DNA of 64,000 bases, from NCBI RefSeq assembly GCF_003287875.1, contig NZ_QMKK01000048.1, forward strand, positions 62,001 through 126,000. The letters are read 5' to 3'. This document shows positions 50,628-59,450 of the stretch, piece by piece. The notes below the pieces were generated by a model. It did no database searches. It saw only the letters and a list, made by a program, of their open reading frames with translations, and was not told where the DNA came from. Each line of letters opens with the position of its first letter. The first letter of the stretch is position 1. A program made the translations under genes and the position numbers. This DNA is from Martinezella tropici (GTDB lineage Bacteria; Pseudomonadota; Alphaproteobacteria; Rhizobiales; Rhizobiaceae).

Positions 50628-52208
50628 ATGGACGATATGATTGAGCAACCGGCTGCAGGCAATGACGGCGGCGGACGGCGTTCGCGCAGCGAGGGCAGGG
50701 GTGCGGCAGCGCGGCGCGCTTCGCGCAGCGGCGGCGGGCCGGGTCCTTCGCTCCCCTATATCACCCGTAAGATCGGCGTCTATGAAGTGCTTGACGAAGA
50801 GGGCCTGCAGCTCATCGAACGCAATGCCGACAGGGTTCTGGAGGAAATCGGCATCGAGTTTCGCGATGATGCGGAAGCTCTGGCGCTCTGGAAGGACGCC
50901 GGTGCCGACGTACGCGGGCAGCGCGTGCATTTTCCGAAGGGACTTTGCCGCGAACTTCTGAAGACCGCGCCGAAGGAATTTACCTGGCATGCGCGCAACA
51001 GCGCCCGCAACGCTCATGTCGGCGGCAAGGCGACGATCTTCGCGCCCGTCTACGGCCCGCCCTTCGTGCGCGATCTCGAGGGCAACCGCCGCTATGCGAC
51101 GATCGAAGATTTCCGCAATTTCGTGAAGCTCGCCTATATGGCGCCGTCGATGCATTCGTCCGGCGGCACGGTCTGCGAGCCGGTGGATATCCCGGTCAAC
51201 AAGCGCCATCTCGATATGGTCTACAGCCATATCAAATATTCCGACAAGCCGTTCATGGGCTCGGTCACGGCACCGGAGCGTGCCGAAGACACCATCGCTA
51301 TGGCAAAGATCGTGTTCGGCGACGATTTCGTCGAGAATAATTGCGTAACCCTGAACCTCATCAACGCCAATTCGCCGATGGTGTTCGACGAGACCATGCT
51401 TGGCGCCTTGAAGGTCTATGCGCGGCACAATCAGGCTTCGGTCGTTTCGCCCTTCATTCTCTCGGGCGCGATGAGCCCGGTGACGGTCGCGGGCACGCTG
51501 ACGCAGATTCTGGCCGAAGTGCTGGCCGGAGCTTCCTTCACGCAGCTGATCCGCAAGGGCTCGCCGGTTCTGTTCGGCACCTTCGCCGCATCCATCTCGA
51601 TGCAGTCGGGCGCGCCGACCTTCGGCACGCCGGAGCCGTCGCTTGTTTCTTACGGTGCAGCGCAGCTTGCCCGCCGTCTCGGCCTGCCGTTCCGTACCGG
51701 CGGTTCGCTCTGCGCGTCGAAGGTGCCGGATGCACAGGCCGCGCATGAATCCGCCAATACTTTGAACATGACGCTGCTGGCGGGCACGAATTTCGTGCTT
51801 CATGCGGCCGGCTGGCTCGAAGGGGGGCTCGTCTCCTCCTATGAGAAGTTCATGATCGACCAGGACCAGCTCGGCATGATGCAGAAGATGGCTGAAGGTA
51901 TCGATCTCTCCGACAATGGCCAGGCACTGGATGCCATCCGCGAAGTCGGCCCGGGAAGCCATTATCTGGGCTGCGGCCACACGCAGGCGAATTTCCAGTC
52001 CGCCTTCTATCGCTCGCCGCTCGCCGACAACAACTCCTTCGAGCAGTGGGAGATTGAAGGCCAGAAGCGCATCGAGCAGCGCGCCAACGCACTTTGCCGC
52101 TCCTGGCTCGATCATTACGAAGCGCCGCCGCTCGATCCGGCCATCGACGAGGCTCTTCTGGCCTATATCCAGAAGCGCAAGGATTCCATGCCGGACGCCT
52201 TCACCTGA
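50628..52208 (+). CDS. MttB-superfamily methylamine/betaine:corrinoid methyltransferase (no pyrrolysine)
   Basis: A 526-residue TIM-barrel methyltransferase of the trimethylamine family: VLEEIGIEFRDD, PAPERAEDTIAMAK-like VTAPERAEDTIAM, SGAMSPVTVAGTL, FGTPEPSLVSYGAAQ, HESANTLNMTLLAG, LGCGHTQANFQSA. There is no in-frame TAG, so it lacks pyrrolysine and belongs with the MtgB/MtpB type enzymes, which demethylate glycine betaine, proline betaine or carnitine. The N-terminal tail (residues 15-40) is Gly/Arg/Ser-rich. The frame continues 34 codons after the TGA (see findings). The ribosome binding site GAGTGAGG precedes the ATG. The substrate is inferred as a quaternary amine. Confidence 0.92.
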   Translation: MDDMIEQPAAGNDGGGRRSRSEGRGAAARRASRSGGGPGPSLPYITRKIGVYEVLDEEGLQLIERNADRVLEEIGIEFRDDAEALALWKDAGADVRGQRVHFPKGLCRELLKTAPKEFTWHARNSARNAHVGGKATIFAPVYGPPFVRDLEGNRRYATIEDFRNFVKLAYMAPSMHSSGGTVCEPVDIPVNKRHLDMVYSHIKYSDKPFMGSVTAPERAEDTIAMAKIVFGDDFVENNCVTLNLINANSPMVFDETMLGALKVYARHNQASVVSPFILSGAMSPVTVAGTLTQILAEVLAGASFTQLIRKGSPVLFGTFAASISMQSGAPTFGTPEPSLVSYGAAQLARRLGLPFRTGGSLCASKVPDAQAAHESANTLNMTLLAGTNFVLHAAGWLEGGLVSSYEKFMIDQDQLGMMQKMAEGIDLSDNGQALDAIREVGPGSHYLGCGHTQANFQSAFYRSPLADNNSFEQWEIEGQKRIEQRANALCRSWLDHYEAPPLDPAIDEALLAYIQKRKDSMPDAFT

Positions 52209-52309
52209 AGAGAGCCCGAGGCCGCCAGGGAGCAAGGCGGTGCCATACGCGTTGCCGACCTGATCCAGAAGGAAGTCTGGCGGCCGCACTATCAATATAA
52301 GGGGCCACG

Positions 52310-53002
52310 GTGAGCCGCGGCCCTGTCATACTCGAACAGCTCCGTGCGGCGCTCGGCGTCCACGGAGTTTTCGTTCGAGGCGTTGTGTCCTTCAATGAAG
52401 GCGAAGGACCGTTGCTGACCAATGGCACGCCCGTGCGCAGCGTCGCGCTGCTGGGCAATATCGGCGGCTCGATCTGGCCGGCATTTTCGGCTTGGCGAGA
52501 TATGCCCGGCAACGGGACACGCATCGATCCTCTCGACGATTGGTCGAAAGAGATCATCCGTCCGGTCGCAAAGACATTGGGGGCCACGGCTTATTTTCCT
52601 TCGGATCCCCCGTGGCAGCCGTTCCAGCGCTGGGCGATGCAGGCCGAGGGATTGCAGCCGTCGCCGCTCGGCATATTGATCCATCCGGAATACGGCCTAT
52701 GGCATGGATATCGTGGTGCCCTGGGATTTGCCGAGGATTTAAAGGCGGCTCGGACGACAGCGTCTTCTCCGCATCCATGCGCGTCATGCGTGGAGAAGCC
52801 TTGCCTCACCGCCTGTCCCGTCGAGGCCATTACCACGACCGGTTTCGATGTTCAGGCCTGTCGCTCGCATTTGCGCACGCAGGAGGGGCAGGCCGGCTGC
52901 ATGGTCGGCGGCTGCCTCGCACGCAACATCTGCCCTGTCGGTGCAACCTATCGATATCCCGCCGAACAGCTTGCATTCCATATGGCGGCACTTCAGCTTT
53001 AG
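52310..53002 (+). CDS. 4Fe-4S ferredoxin-like protein (QueG-like fold) coupled to the methyltransferase
   Basis: A 230-residue protein. The N-terminal 140 residues resemble the substrate-domain fold of QueG-like reductases. A ferredoxin cluster follows: PCASCVEKPCLTACPVEA and a partial second site GCMVGGCLARNICPVG. Start is GTG with AAGGGG upstream. Its GTG overlaps a TGA at 52311-52313 that ends the in-frame extension of mttB. It may be the electron donor for reactivating oxidised Co(II), which RACo-type activators need. Cysteines for a corrinoid site are not seen. Confidence 0.8.
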   Translation: MSRGPVILEQLRAALGVHGVFVRGVVSFNEGEGPLLTNGTPVRSVALLGNIGGSIWPAFSAWRDMPGNGTRIDPLDDWSKEIIRPVAKTLGATAYFPSDPPWQPFQRWAMQAEGLQPSPLGILIHPEYGLWHGYRGALGFAEDLKAARTTASSPHPCASCVEKPCLTACPVEAITTTGFDVQACRSHLRTQEGQAGCMVGGCLARNICPVGATYRYPAEQLAFHMAALQL

Positions 53003-53068
53003 CCTCGCGGGTTCCTCGTTTCGCCGCATTGCGGTGCATTCCAGGGCCTGTGCTATTGGTGCGGAGCT

Positions 53069-53815
53069 ATGCGCTTGATTCGTTTGATGCTCATCCTTGC
53101 CGTTCTTGCCTTCGCCGCCACCGCCTCGGCTGGCGAAGATTGCCGGAAGGTTGAGCATCTCGGCGACAGCTACACGGTTTGCACCTTCGATCCCGCCCGT
53201 TACGACATCCAGATTTTCCAAAATGATCACAACGGCAAGCCTTACGGCTCGTTCCGGGCACTGGAGATAGATCTGCGCCAGGATCGCGTCTATGTGCGCT
53301 TTGCCATGAATGGCGGCATGTATCTCGATGATCAATCTCCTGTTGGTCTCTTCATCGAAAACGGGCGCGAGGTAAAGGCGATCAACACCAATAGGGGCTG
53401 GGGCAATTTCCATCTCTTGCCGAACGGGGTTTTCTATGTCGATAGAGGCAAGGCCGGGGTCGTGGAAAGCAAGACCTTCGCTGCTTCCGGTACAAAGCCG
53501 TTCTATGCGACTCAGTCCGGCCCGATGCTCGTCATCGACGGCAAGCTTCATCCGTCATTTCTGGCCGATAGCACCAGTCTCAAGACGAGAAACGGCGTCG
53601 GCGTCACCGCCGATGGGCTCGTCGTGTTTGCGATTTCCGACGGCCCGGTGCGCTTCCACGATTTTGCGACGCTGTTCCGCGATGATCTGCAATGTCCGAA
53701 TGCGCTGTTTCTCGACGGCAGCATTTCCAGCATCGACATACCGGAATGGCAAAGGCGCGACAGCCTGTTTCCGCTCGGTCCGATCATTGCGGTAACACAA
53801 ATGCTGCCAGGCTAG
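53069..53815 (+). CDS. Secreted phosphodiester glycosidase (NAGPA family)
   Basis: A 248-residue protein with a signal peptide (MRLIRLMLILAVLAFAATAS, cleavage after ASAG). The NAGPA-family landmarks are RFAMNGGMYLDDQSPVGLF (catalytic region), FYATQSGPMLVIDG, TRNGVGVT and NALFLDGSISSI. The family removes a sugar from phosphodiester-linked residues of glycans or lipids. It starts the cell-surface glycan region, 66 bp after the ferredoxin gene. Its substrate may be a phosphate-bridged polysaccharide of the cell surface. Confidence 0.85.
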   Translation: MRLIRLMLILAVLAFAATASAGEDCRKVEHLGDSYTVCTFDPARYDIQIFQNDHNGKPYGSFRALEIDLRQDRVYVRFAMNGGMYLDDQSPVGLFIENGREVKAINTNRGWGNFHLLPNGVFYVDRGKAGVVESKTFAASGTKPFYATQSGPMLVIDGKLHPSFLADSTSLKTRNGVGVTADGLVVFAISDGPVRFHDFATLFRDDLQCPNALFLDGSISSIDIPEWQRRDSLFPLGPIIAVTQMLPG

Positions 53816-53947
53816 GGCAGCTTCCATACACAGGCAAGAATGCCTTCCCGAAGCTCTCCATCGGCTCTCGGCCTCGCAAGGTTTGAGCAAGGCCCATCGC
53901 GCAGTTTCCAAGCGAGGGGTTCCAGCGAGTCTTCGAGAAGGATCAAC

Positions 53948-54880
53948 ATGTACGCGCAAGCGGAGAAGCAGACTGTCGCATCGCATGGCGCGGAACACGC
54001 CCTGCCAGCCTTTCCTTTCGGTTGGGAGCATCACAAGGATCGGCACTGCATTTGGATCGTCAGCCCAGAGGGCTACGTGCACAGCCGCGCTTTCGAGGAT
54101 GTTGCCCTTGGTCTCCACTACGCCTTTGCCGAACTCGGCGGCAGCGCGCCTCTGGTTACCGATCCGCGAGAGTGGAACGGACGGGTGCCGATCGTTTACG
54201 GCGCAAATTTGCTGCCGTCGGTCGCAGCGCAATGGCTGCCGCCCGAGAGCATCATCGTGAATATGGAGCAGGTCTCGGCTGAAAGCAGTTGGATCAATCA
54301 TCGCTATCTCGGATTGCTCAAGAAATTCGCCGTGCTCGATTACAGCGAGCGCAATCGCCAGGGACTGGCCAGGTTCGGCGTTCCCGCTGAAATTCTCGAT
54401 GTAGGATACAACAGGCACCTGACGCGTGTGCCGCAAGCGCCGGTGAAGGATATCGACGTTCTCTTTTACGGCTCGATCAACGAACGCCGCAAGAATGTGC
54501 TTGTGGCGCTGCAAGCAAGCGGGCTGAACCTCGTTCACCTGTTCGGTGTCTACGGCACCGAGCGCGACGCCTTCATCGGGCGCTCCAAAATCGTCCTCAA
54601 CGTGCATCATTTCGACGCCGCGATCTTCGAGATTTGCCGCGTTTCCTTCCTGCTTGCCAATGGCGCCTGTGTCGTCAGCGAGGGCAATATCCATGACCCG
54701 GAAGTGGCCGCTTTTGCCAAGGGAATGGCGTTTTGCAACTATGATCGGCTTGTCGAAACCTGCATCGAACTCGTTCGCGACGACGAGAGACGGTCGGCAA
54801 TCGGGGGCCGCGGCTTCGGCCTCATGTGCGAGCGCCAGCAGGCGGCCATCCTTTCCGCTTTGATGACGAGGGGCGGCTAG
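53948..54880 (+). CDS. Glycosyltransferase-like protein (GT-B type) 1
   Basis: A 310-residue protein of the glycan region. The C-terminal half has a Rossmann-like nucleotide-sugar fold: DIDVLFYGSINERRKNVL, HLFGVYGTERDAFIG, and the acceptor/donor loop FEICRVSFLLANGACVVSE. The N-terminal half contains PIVYGANLLPSVAAQWLP. The start at 53948 has AGAAGGA upstream and excludes a 36-codon extension of low complexity. Related proteins include capsular and glycoprotein glycosyltransferases, but the sugar is unknown. Confidence 0.7.
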   Translation: MYAQAEKQTVASHGAEHALPAFPFGWEHHKDRHCIWIVSPEGYVHSRAFEDVALGLHYAFAELGGSAPLVTDPREWNGRVPIVYGANLLPSVAAQWLPPESIIVNMEQVSAESSWINHRYLGLLKKFAVLDYSERNRQGLARFGVPAEILDVGYNRHLTRVPQAPVKDIDVLFYGSINERRKNVLVALQASGLNLVHLFGVYGTERDAFIGRSKIVLNVHHFDAAIFEICRVSFLLANGACVVSEGNIHDPEVAAFAKGMAFCNYDRLVETCIELVRDDERRSAIGGRGFGLMCERQQAAILSALMTRGG

Positions 54881-54962
54881 GTTTTTTTAGAGCATTTTGG
54901 CGGCGAACCGGGCGCCTGTGGCGGGTGAATCGGCAAACGACATGTGAAGGCGGACTGCGACT

Positions 54963-55937
54963 ATGACTGGAAATGAAACGATCTACATCCTCTGCCCACC
55001 CAATCATATGACGGGCGGCCCGGAAGCCCTTCACCAGCTCTGCGCGAGGCTGACCAAAATCGGGCGCAACGCCAGAATGGTCTATACCAACGGTTCCGAT
55101 CACTCGCTGATGCCGTCCCCTAAGGGGGAAACAGCGATGGTATTTCGGGAATACGAGAATGCCATCCATCCGCAATATCGGGCCTACGCGACCGAAAGCT
55201 CGGACTATATCATCGACAACGAAGACGCGATCGTGGTATTTCCGGAGATATGGCCGCATCTGATTCCGCTCTTCAAGAAGGCGGTTAAGGCCTTTTGGTG
55301 GTTGAGTTTCGATTACGGCATGGGACATCTGATGCCGTTGGGCGGCGTGCAGTTCCTTCTGGCGAACGACTGCAAGATGTTGTCGCAATCCGCTTATGCC
55401 ACGGCACAGCTCAGTGTTTTGGGCTTCAGCGATGTCTTGCGGATCTCGGATTTTACGACACTGGCAAACAACGTGGCGCCACAGCCGCTTCAGCAGCGGC
55501 GCGATCTGGTTCTGTTCAACGACAAGGCCGAGGCTTTCGAGCGCCAACTGGCGATCATGTCTCCGCAATATGAATTCAAGATCCTGAGCAACATGTCGCC
55601 GACGGAAGTCCACCAAAACATGGCGCAGGCGAAGCTCTATGTCGACTTCGGTCCGCATGCCGGCAAGGATCGCATGCCGCGTGAAGCGGCGCTCCTCGGA
55701 TGCTGCGTGATCACCGGTCGGAACGGTTCGGCCAACAATTTCGAGGATTTGCCCATTCCGGCCAAATACAAGTTCGGCAACCATCTCCAAAGAATGCACG
55801 AGATTTCAAGGGCGATCGGTGACGTGATCCAGAATTTCCCGGAGAGGTTCGAGGATTTCGGCGTCTACCGGCGCTCTATTGCCGTCGAAGAGACAAAGTT
55901 CGAACTGGAGGTCTTCAGTGTATTCGGGCAGGTCTGA
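54963..55937 (+). CDS. Glycosyltransferase-like protein (GT-B type) 2
   Basis: A 324-residue protein. It begins with a GT-B N-terminal strand (IYILCPPNHMTGGPEALHQL), and the C-terminal half carries DFGPHAGKDRMPREAALLG and CCVITGRNGSANNFEDLPIPA, resembling the nucleotide-sugar binding end of group 1 transferases. It lies 82 bp after GT-like 1 on the same strand. No sugar specificity is visible. A frameshifted glf fragment follows at 55990. Confidence 0.68.
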   Translation: MTGNETIYILCPPNHMTGGPEALHQLCARLTKIGRNARMVYTNGSDHSLMPSPKGETAMVFREYENAIHPQYRAYATESSDYIIDNEDAIVVFPEIWPHLIPLFKKAVKAFWWLSFDYGMGHLMPLGGVQFLLANDCKMLSQSAYATAQLSVLGFSDVLRISDFTTLANNVAPQPLQQRRDLVLFNDKAEAFERQLAIMSPQYEFKILSNMSPTEVHQNMAQAKLYVDFGPHAGKDRMPREAALLGCCVITGRNGSANNFEDLPIPAKYKFGNHLQRMHEISRAIGDVIQNFPERFEDFGVYRRSIAVEETKFELEVFSVFGQV

Positions 55938-55989
55938 TCGAAAGTTGGCGGCAAGAAGGTTGGTCTTGCGATCATGATCAATTTCGCCG

Positions 55990-56243
55990 ATGTTTGACTT
56001 GCTTGTGGTTGGCGCCGGCTTTTATGGCGCGACGATCGCGGAGCGGGTGGCCAACGAGCTTGCAGAAGAACGTGCTTCTGATCGATCGGCGAAGCCATAT
56101 CGGCGGCAACGCCTATAGCGAGTTCGACAGAGACCGGTATCGAGGTTCACCGCTACGGCACGCATCTCTTTCATAAGCCGAACGAACTGGTCTGGGCCCA
56201 TCTCAACAGCTTCACTGCATTCACCGGCTACAAGCATCGTGTC
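55990..56243 (+). pseudogene. glf: Decayed N-terminal fragment of UDP-galactopyranose mutase (glf)
   Basis: The piece starts MFDLLVVGAGFYGATIAERVANEL in frame 1 (55990 onward, quoted here in full only to mark the FAD motif VGAGFYG), jumps near 56060 to VLLIDRRSHIGGNAYSEFDR, and jumps again near 56130 to GIEVHRYGTHLFHKPNELVWAHLN and FTGYKHRVYD. These three segments are consecutive parts of a Glf protein, so at least two frameshifts have broken it. The homology stops near 56243 and the last two thirds of the gene are gone. Glf normally makes UDP-galactofuranose for polysaccharides. Confidence 0.75.
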
Positions 56244-56336
56244 TATGATCGCGGTCGAACAGCCGTCAATCGTGCCCAGGACATCATCGATGCGAGGCAG
56301 CTTGCTCGACGGTGGGCGGCAGACATCCCGCTGCGC

Positions 56337-56891
56337 TTAATCTGCGCTTCTGCCAAGAAAATCGATGATGTCTCTTTGCTTTTCGTAAAATACTTCCTTG
56401 GGAAGGCGCATATATTCGTTGTCGTCATCGATCTCAGTGGTGATGGCGCCCATCTTTTTGTGAAAGCTGATGACCTTCCTGTTTTCCCGTCTCACGTCAA
56501 AATGGCTTTCGTCAAAGCCAAGGTGTTCAAAACCGATGCGGTAGACCAACAGGGCCGATTCAATCGCCGCATAGCGGGATTTATTGTGATCCAAGATCCA
56601 GCTTCCCCAACAGAAGGAGGGCCCGCGGAAATCATAGAGGCGCACGGTACCGCATGCGACTTTGTCCAATCGCTCGATAACAAAATAGAACTCCTCGCCT
56701 TGCTGCTCGCGTTGGACATATCGCTCGATCCATGCGCGCTGCGCTTCGGCGGAGGCGGGAGGCGGGGAGAGATGGGTATTGTAGAGAGGATCGATGCGCA
56801 GCGAATAAATGTAATCCGCATGCTCGCTCCGGGCGGGGACCAGCTGTATGGTCTTCAACTGCAGTTTATCGAACCAGTCAAAATTCGTCAT
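56337..56891 (-). CDS. GNAT-family acetyltransferase of the glycan region
   Basis: A 184-residue acetyltransferase. It contains THLSPPPASAEAQRAWIERY, EEFYFVIERLDKVACGTVRL, the acetyl-CoA loop KSRYAAIESALLVYRIGFEHLGF and NRKVISFHKKMGAI. This subgroup (WecD/PglD-type and ribosomal RimJ-like) is often found in LPS and O-antigen loci, where it acetylates an amino sugar. The start is uncertain (56891 or 56936, 15 codons earlier). It lies beside glycosyltransferase-like 3 on the same strand, so it may modify a sugar made by the FdtA/FdtB pair downstream. Confidence 0.78.
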   Translation of the reverse strand: MTNFDWFDKLQLKTIQLVPARSEHADYIYSLRIDPLYNTHLSPPPASAEAQRAWIERYVQREQQGEEFYFVIERLDKVACGTVRLYDFRGPSFCWGSWILDHNKSRYAAIESALLVYRIGFEHLGFDESHFDVRRENRKVISFHKKMGAITTEIDDDNEYMRLPKEVFYEKQRDIIDFLGRSAD

Positions 56892-56956
56892 TTGCGGCGC
56901 TACTCGGCGTTTGAGGCTTTTGTCGAAAGCAAGCATTCGGGGAATGCTGCCCGGGA

Positions 56957-58249
56957 TCAGAGACCAGCCGGGACCGGTTCGGTCATGTTCAGCAGTTTCT
57001 GCCGGAAGACATCGGGCGCATGGAATTGCTGATAGAATTCTCTGTTGGACGCGCCCATGGCCTTGCCCGTCGTCCTGATTTTGTCGACGGCAGCCGGGAC
57101 GTCGCCGAGGTGCGAGATGATTGCCGCCGAGCCGAGTTCGCCATCAACCCAGCGAAAAAGCGGAAGTTTCTCGGGCGGCTCCGCCCTGAGAATAGGCAGC
57201 CCGAGGGCAAGAGCTTCGACTCTTGCTTTTCCGCCGCCGACCGGATGAGATTCCAGATAGAAGTCGGGCGCGATCTCCTTCAGACGCGTGACAAGTGAGG
57301 GAACCGGACCCTCGAAGACAATCCTGCCGGGATCTGAGCCATCGATCGCTAGCTGATTGCGGACCTGCTGCTGCAGCACATCCGGGAACGGGCCGATGTG
57401 ATGCAATCGGTCGACGCCGGCTTTGAGAAGGGCCGAGGCCAATTGCGGATAGCCGAAACCGACTTCGCCATGGAATTTTTGGGCGCTTCCAGAAGTTACG
57501 CAGACCAGGGATGTCGCTTCGTCGGTCGGCCCGTCGCAGACCATGCCATGATCGGCGGCGCTCATATGCAGCATTTTCGGACCGAACTTCAGATGTTTGC
57601 GACAAGCGCCGTGGCATTCCGGCGTCAGATCAAAATGCTCGTAGTCGGTTCGGGTGGCGCCAAGGCTCGGCTGGTGATCCGCATGATGCAGGAAATGGAC
57701 TCGGGGTGCGCTGTAACCGCAAACTGCGCCGTAGGCGACGCTATCGAAATGATGGGCGTTCAGGAAAATCGTATGCGGCGCCAGATTGCGAATGAGCGCG
57801 ACCAGCTCTTTGACCCGGTCGAAGAGCGCTTGGCGATGCAAATAGATGACCGACAGGCCGAGGGTCGCGAAGCGCTCCTGCAGGAGTTTGGAGAGTTGGG
57901 GCGGCCGCCCCGCGGCTCCGCCCGTCAAGACGAGGACATGACGCTTGTCGGGCAAATTGGCGACGATGTCTTCCAGCACGCGCGTGTGGCCGCCGGTATC
58001 GTATACTTCCGTTGCAACGTGCAGAACGGCGTTCTTGTGGCGCCCTTCCAGATTATAGTCGCAGAGCGATAGCGCCAGTTTTTGCAGATAGCCATCGGAA
58101 ATCGGCTCGAAAAGGGCCTGGCCCCTGAACCGCGGATCGCTCAACATCTCGAAGAACATCTGCGTCAGCATCGCCAGAAAGCTTTCGATCTCGTTGCTCT
58201 CAAACATCGTCTTCAACTCCTGCTCAAGACTATTGATGTTGATGAACAT
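56957..58249 (-). CDS. Glycosyltransferase-like protein 3 (cell-surface glycan)
   Basis: A 430-residue protein. After a helical N-terminal 90 residues, it has a GT-B-like body with NAVLHVATEVYDTGGHTRVLEDIV near residue 95 and a C-terminal donor-binding part: ADHGMVCDGPTDEATSLVCVTSGSAQKF, IAPDFYLESHPVGGGKARVEALALGLP. The phrase GGGKARVEALALGLP resembles the E-x7-E loop of group 1 glycosyltransferases. The protein family is not closely recognised. It is encoded upstream of the GNAT gene on the same strand. Confidence 0.7.
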   Translation of the reverse strand: MFININSLEQELKTMFESNEIESFLAMLTQMFFEMLSDPRFRGQALFEPISDGYLQKLALSLCDYNLEGRHKNAVLHVATEVYDTGGHTRVLEDIVANLPDKRHVLVLTGGAAGRPPQLSKLLQERFATLGLSVIYLHRQALFDRVKELVALIRNLAPHTIFLNAHHFDSVAYGAVCGYSAPRVHFLHHADHQPSLGATRTDYEHFDLTPECHGACRKHLKFGPKMLHMSAADHGMVCDGPTDEATSLVCVTSGSAQKFHGEVGFGYPQLASALLKAGVDRLHHIGPFPDVLQQQVRNQLAIDGSDPGRIVFEGPVPSLVTRLKEIAPDFYLESHPVGGGKARVEALALGLPILRAEPPEKLPLFRWVDGELGSAAIISHLGDVPAAVDKIRTTGKAMGASNREFYQQFHAPDVFRQKLLNMTEPVPAGL

Positions 58250-58334
58250 GGCGTTTCCTTTTGTTCGGGAAGCTTTCGCAAGCGGCGGCCGTCAGGAACC
58301 ATTGAACCCGGTTCCCTTCCGGTCCCTTCGCTGG

Positions 58335-59450
58335 TTATACGGCGAAGGCGTTGACGGCATTGATGACGCGTTCGACCTGCTCGGCATTCATCGCCGGACT
58401 CATGGGCAGGGAGAGAACGTCGCGATGGATGGCCTCCGTCAGCGGCAGGCTGACATCGCTCATCACATGCCGGTAACAGGTCTGCTTATGGATCGGTATC
58501 GGGTAATGCACCGCGGTCTGAATGTCCTGCTCGGCAAGGTGAGCGGCCAACGCATCCCTTTGCTTGCAGCGAACCACAAAGAGGTGCCAGACGTGACTTG
58601 CCGGATCGCCCGAAACGACGGGCAGCTGCAGATGCTGATTGACGATATCTCTGCAATAGCGCTCGGCGATCTTGCGCCGGCGTGCGTTCTGTTCGTCTAG
58701 GTGCGGCAGCTTCGCCCGCAGGAACGCTGCCTGTATCTCGTCGAGGCGGCTGTTCGGGCCTTGATGACTGTTATGGTATTTTCGCTCCGACCCGTAATTG
58801 CGTATCGCCTTCAGCAGAGCCGCGAGTTCGTCGTCATCGGTGGTGATCGCACCGCCGTCGCCGAGTGCGCCGAGATTCTTCGTCGGATAAAAGCTGAAGC
58901 CCGCGGCATGGCCGAAGGTTCCGACCTTTCGGGCGCCGATCGCCGCGCCATGCGCCTGCGCGCTGTCTTCAATGAGCAGAAGTCCATGCTTCCGGCAAGA
59001 GGCCGCGATAGCGGGCATATCGGCGGCTTGACCATAGAGATGGACTGCCATCGCCGCCTTTGCATTTTGCAGTACGCCGGCTTCGATACCTTCTGCAGAC
59101 AGATTGTAAGTGGCTTCATCGGGTTCGACGAGAACAGGGCGAAGATTGTTCTCCGTGATCGCCAGCACGCTCGCTATGTAGGTGTTGGCCGGTACGATGA
59201 CGCCATCGCCATCCTTCAATTTCCCTTGTTCCTTCCAGGCACGCAGCGTGAGCGTCAGGGCATCGAGGCCGTTGCCGACGCCGATCGCATGCCTTGTGCC
59301 GATATAGGAGGCAAACTCGTTCTCGAAAGCTTCCAGTTCCTTGCCGAGGATGAACCAGCCGCTGGAAACGACGCGCTTGGCAGCATCATCGAGCGCGGTC
59401 TGAATGTCCGTCTGTGTCGCGGACAGGTCGAAAAAGGGAACCGTATTCAT
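58335..59450 (-). CDS. DegT/DnrJ/EryC1 sugar aminotransferase (FdtB-like)
   Basis: A 371-residue PLP enzyme. It begins VPFFDLSATQTDIQTALDDA; the cofactor Lys is in FYPTKNLGALGDGGA, with DSAQAHGA and, at the C-terminus, SHVWHLFVVRC. It converts a keto sugar nucleotide into an amino sugar. Its gene overlaps the ketoisomerase by one base. FdtB makes dTDP-3-amino-3,6-dideoxy-galactose, and the close FdtA neighbour makes this the best guess, though VioA/QdtB-type products are possible. The rmlAB genes needed for the dTDP-sugar are not in the window. Confidence 0.88.
   Translation of the reverse strand: MNTVPFFDLSATQTDIQTALDDAAKRVVSSGWFILGKELEAFENEFASYIGTRHAIGVGNGLDALTLTLRAWKEQGKLKDGDGVIVPANTYIASVLAITENNLRPVLVEPDEATYNLSAEGIEAGVLQNAKAAMAVHLYGQAADMPAIAASCRKHGLLLIEDSAQAHGAAIGARKVGTFGHAAGFSFYPTKNLGALGDGGAITTDDDELAALLKAIRNYGSERKYHNSHQGPNSRLDEIQAAFLRAKLPHLDEQNARRRKIAERYCRDIVNQHLQLPVVSGDPASHVWHLFVVRCKQRDALAAHLAEQDIQTAVHYPIPIHKQTCYRHVMSDVSLPLTEAIHRDVLSLPMSPAMNAEQVERVINAVNAFAV

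Noticed and set aside
50628..52208. A pyrrolysine (amber) codon in the MttB-type gene
   Set aside because: The frame runs without any internal TAG, so the protein is a non-pyrrolysine member of the family.
50574..52295. Minus-strand frame of 573 codons opposite mttB
   Set aside because: It lacks family motifs and a ribosome binding site, and mttB on the plus strand has clear motifs.
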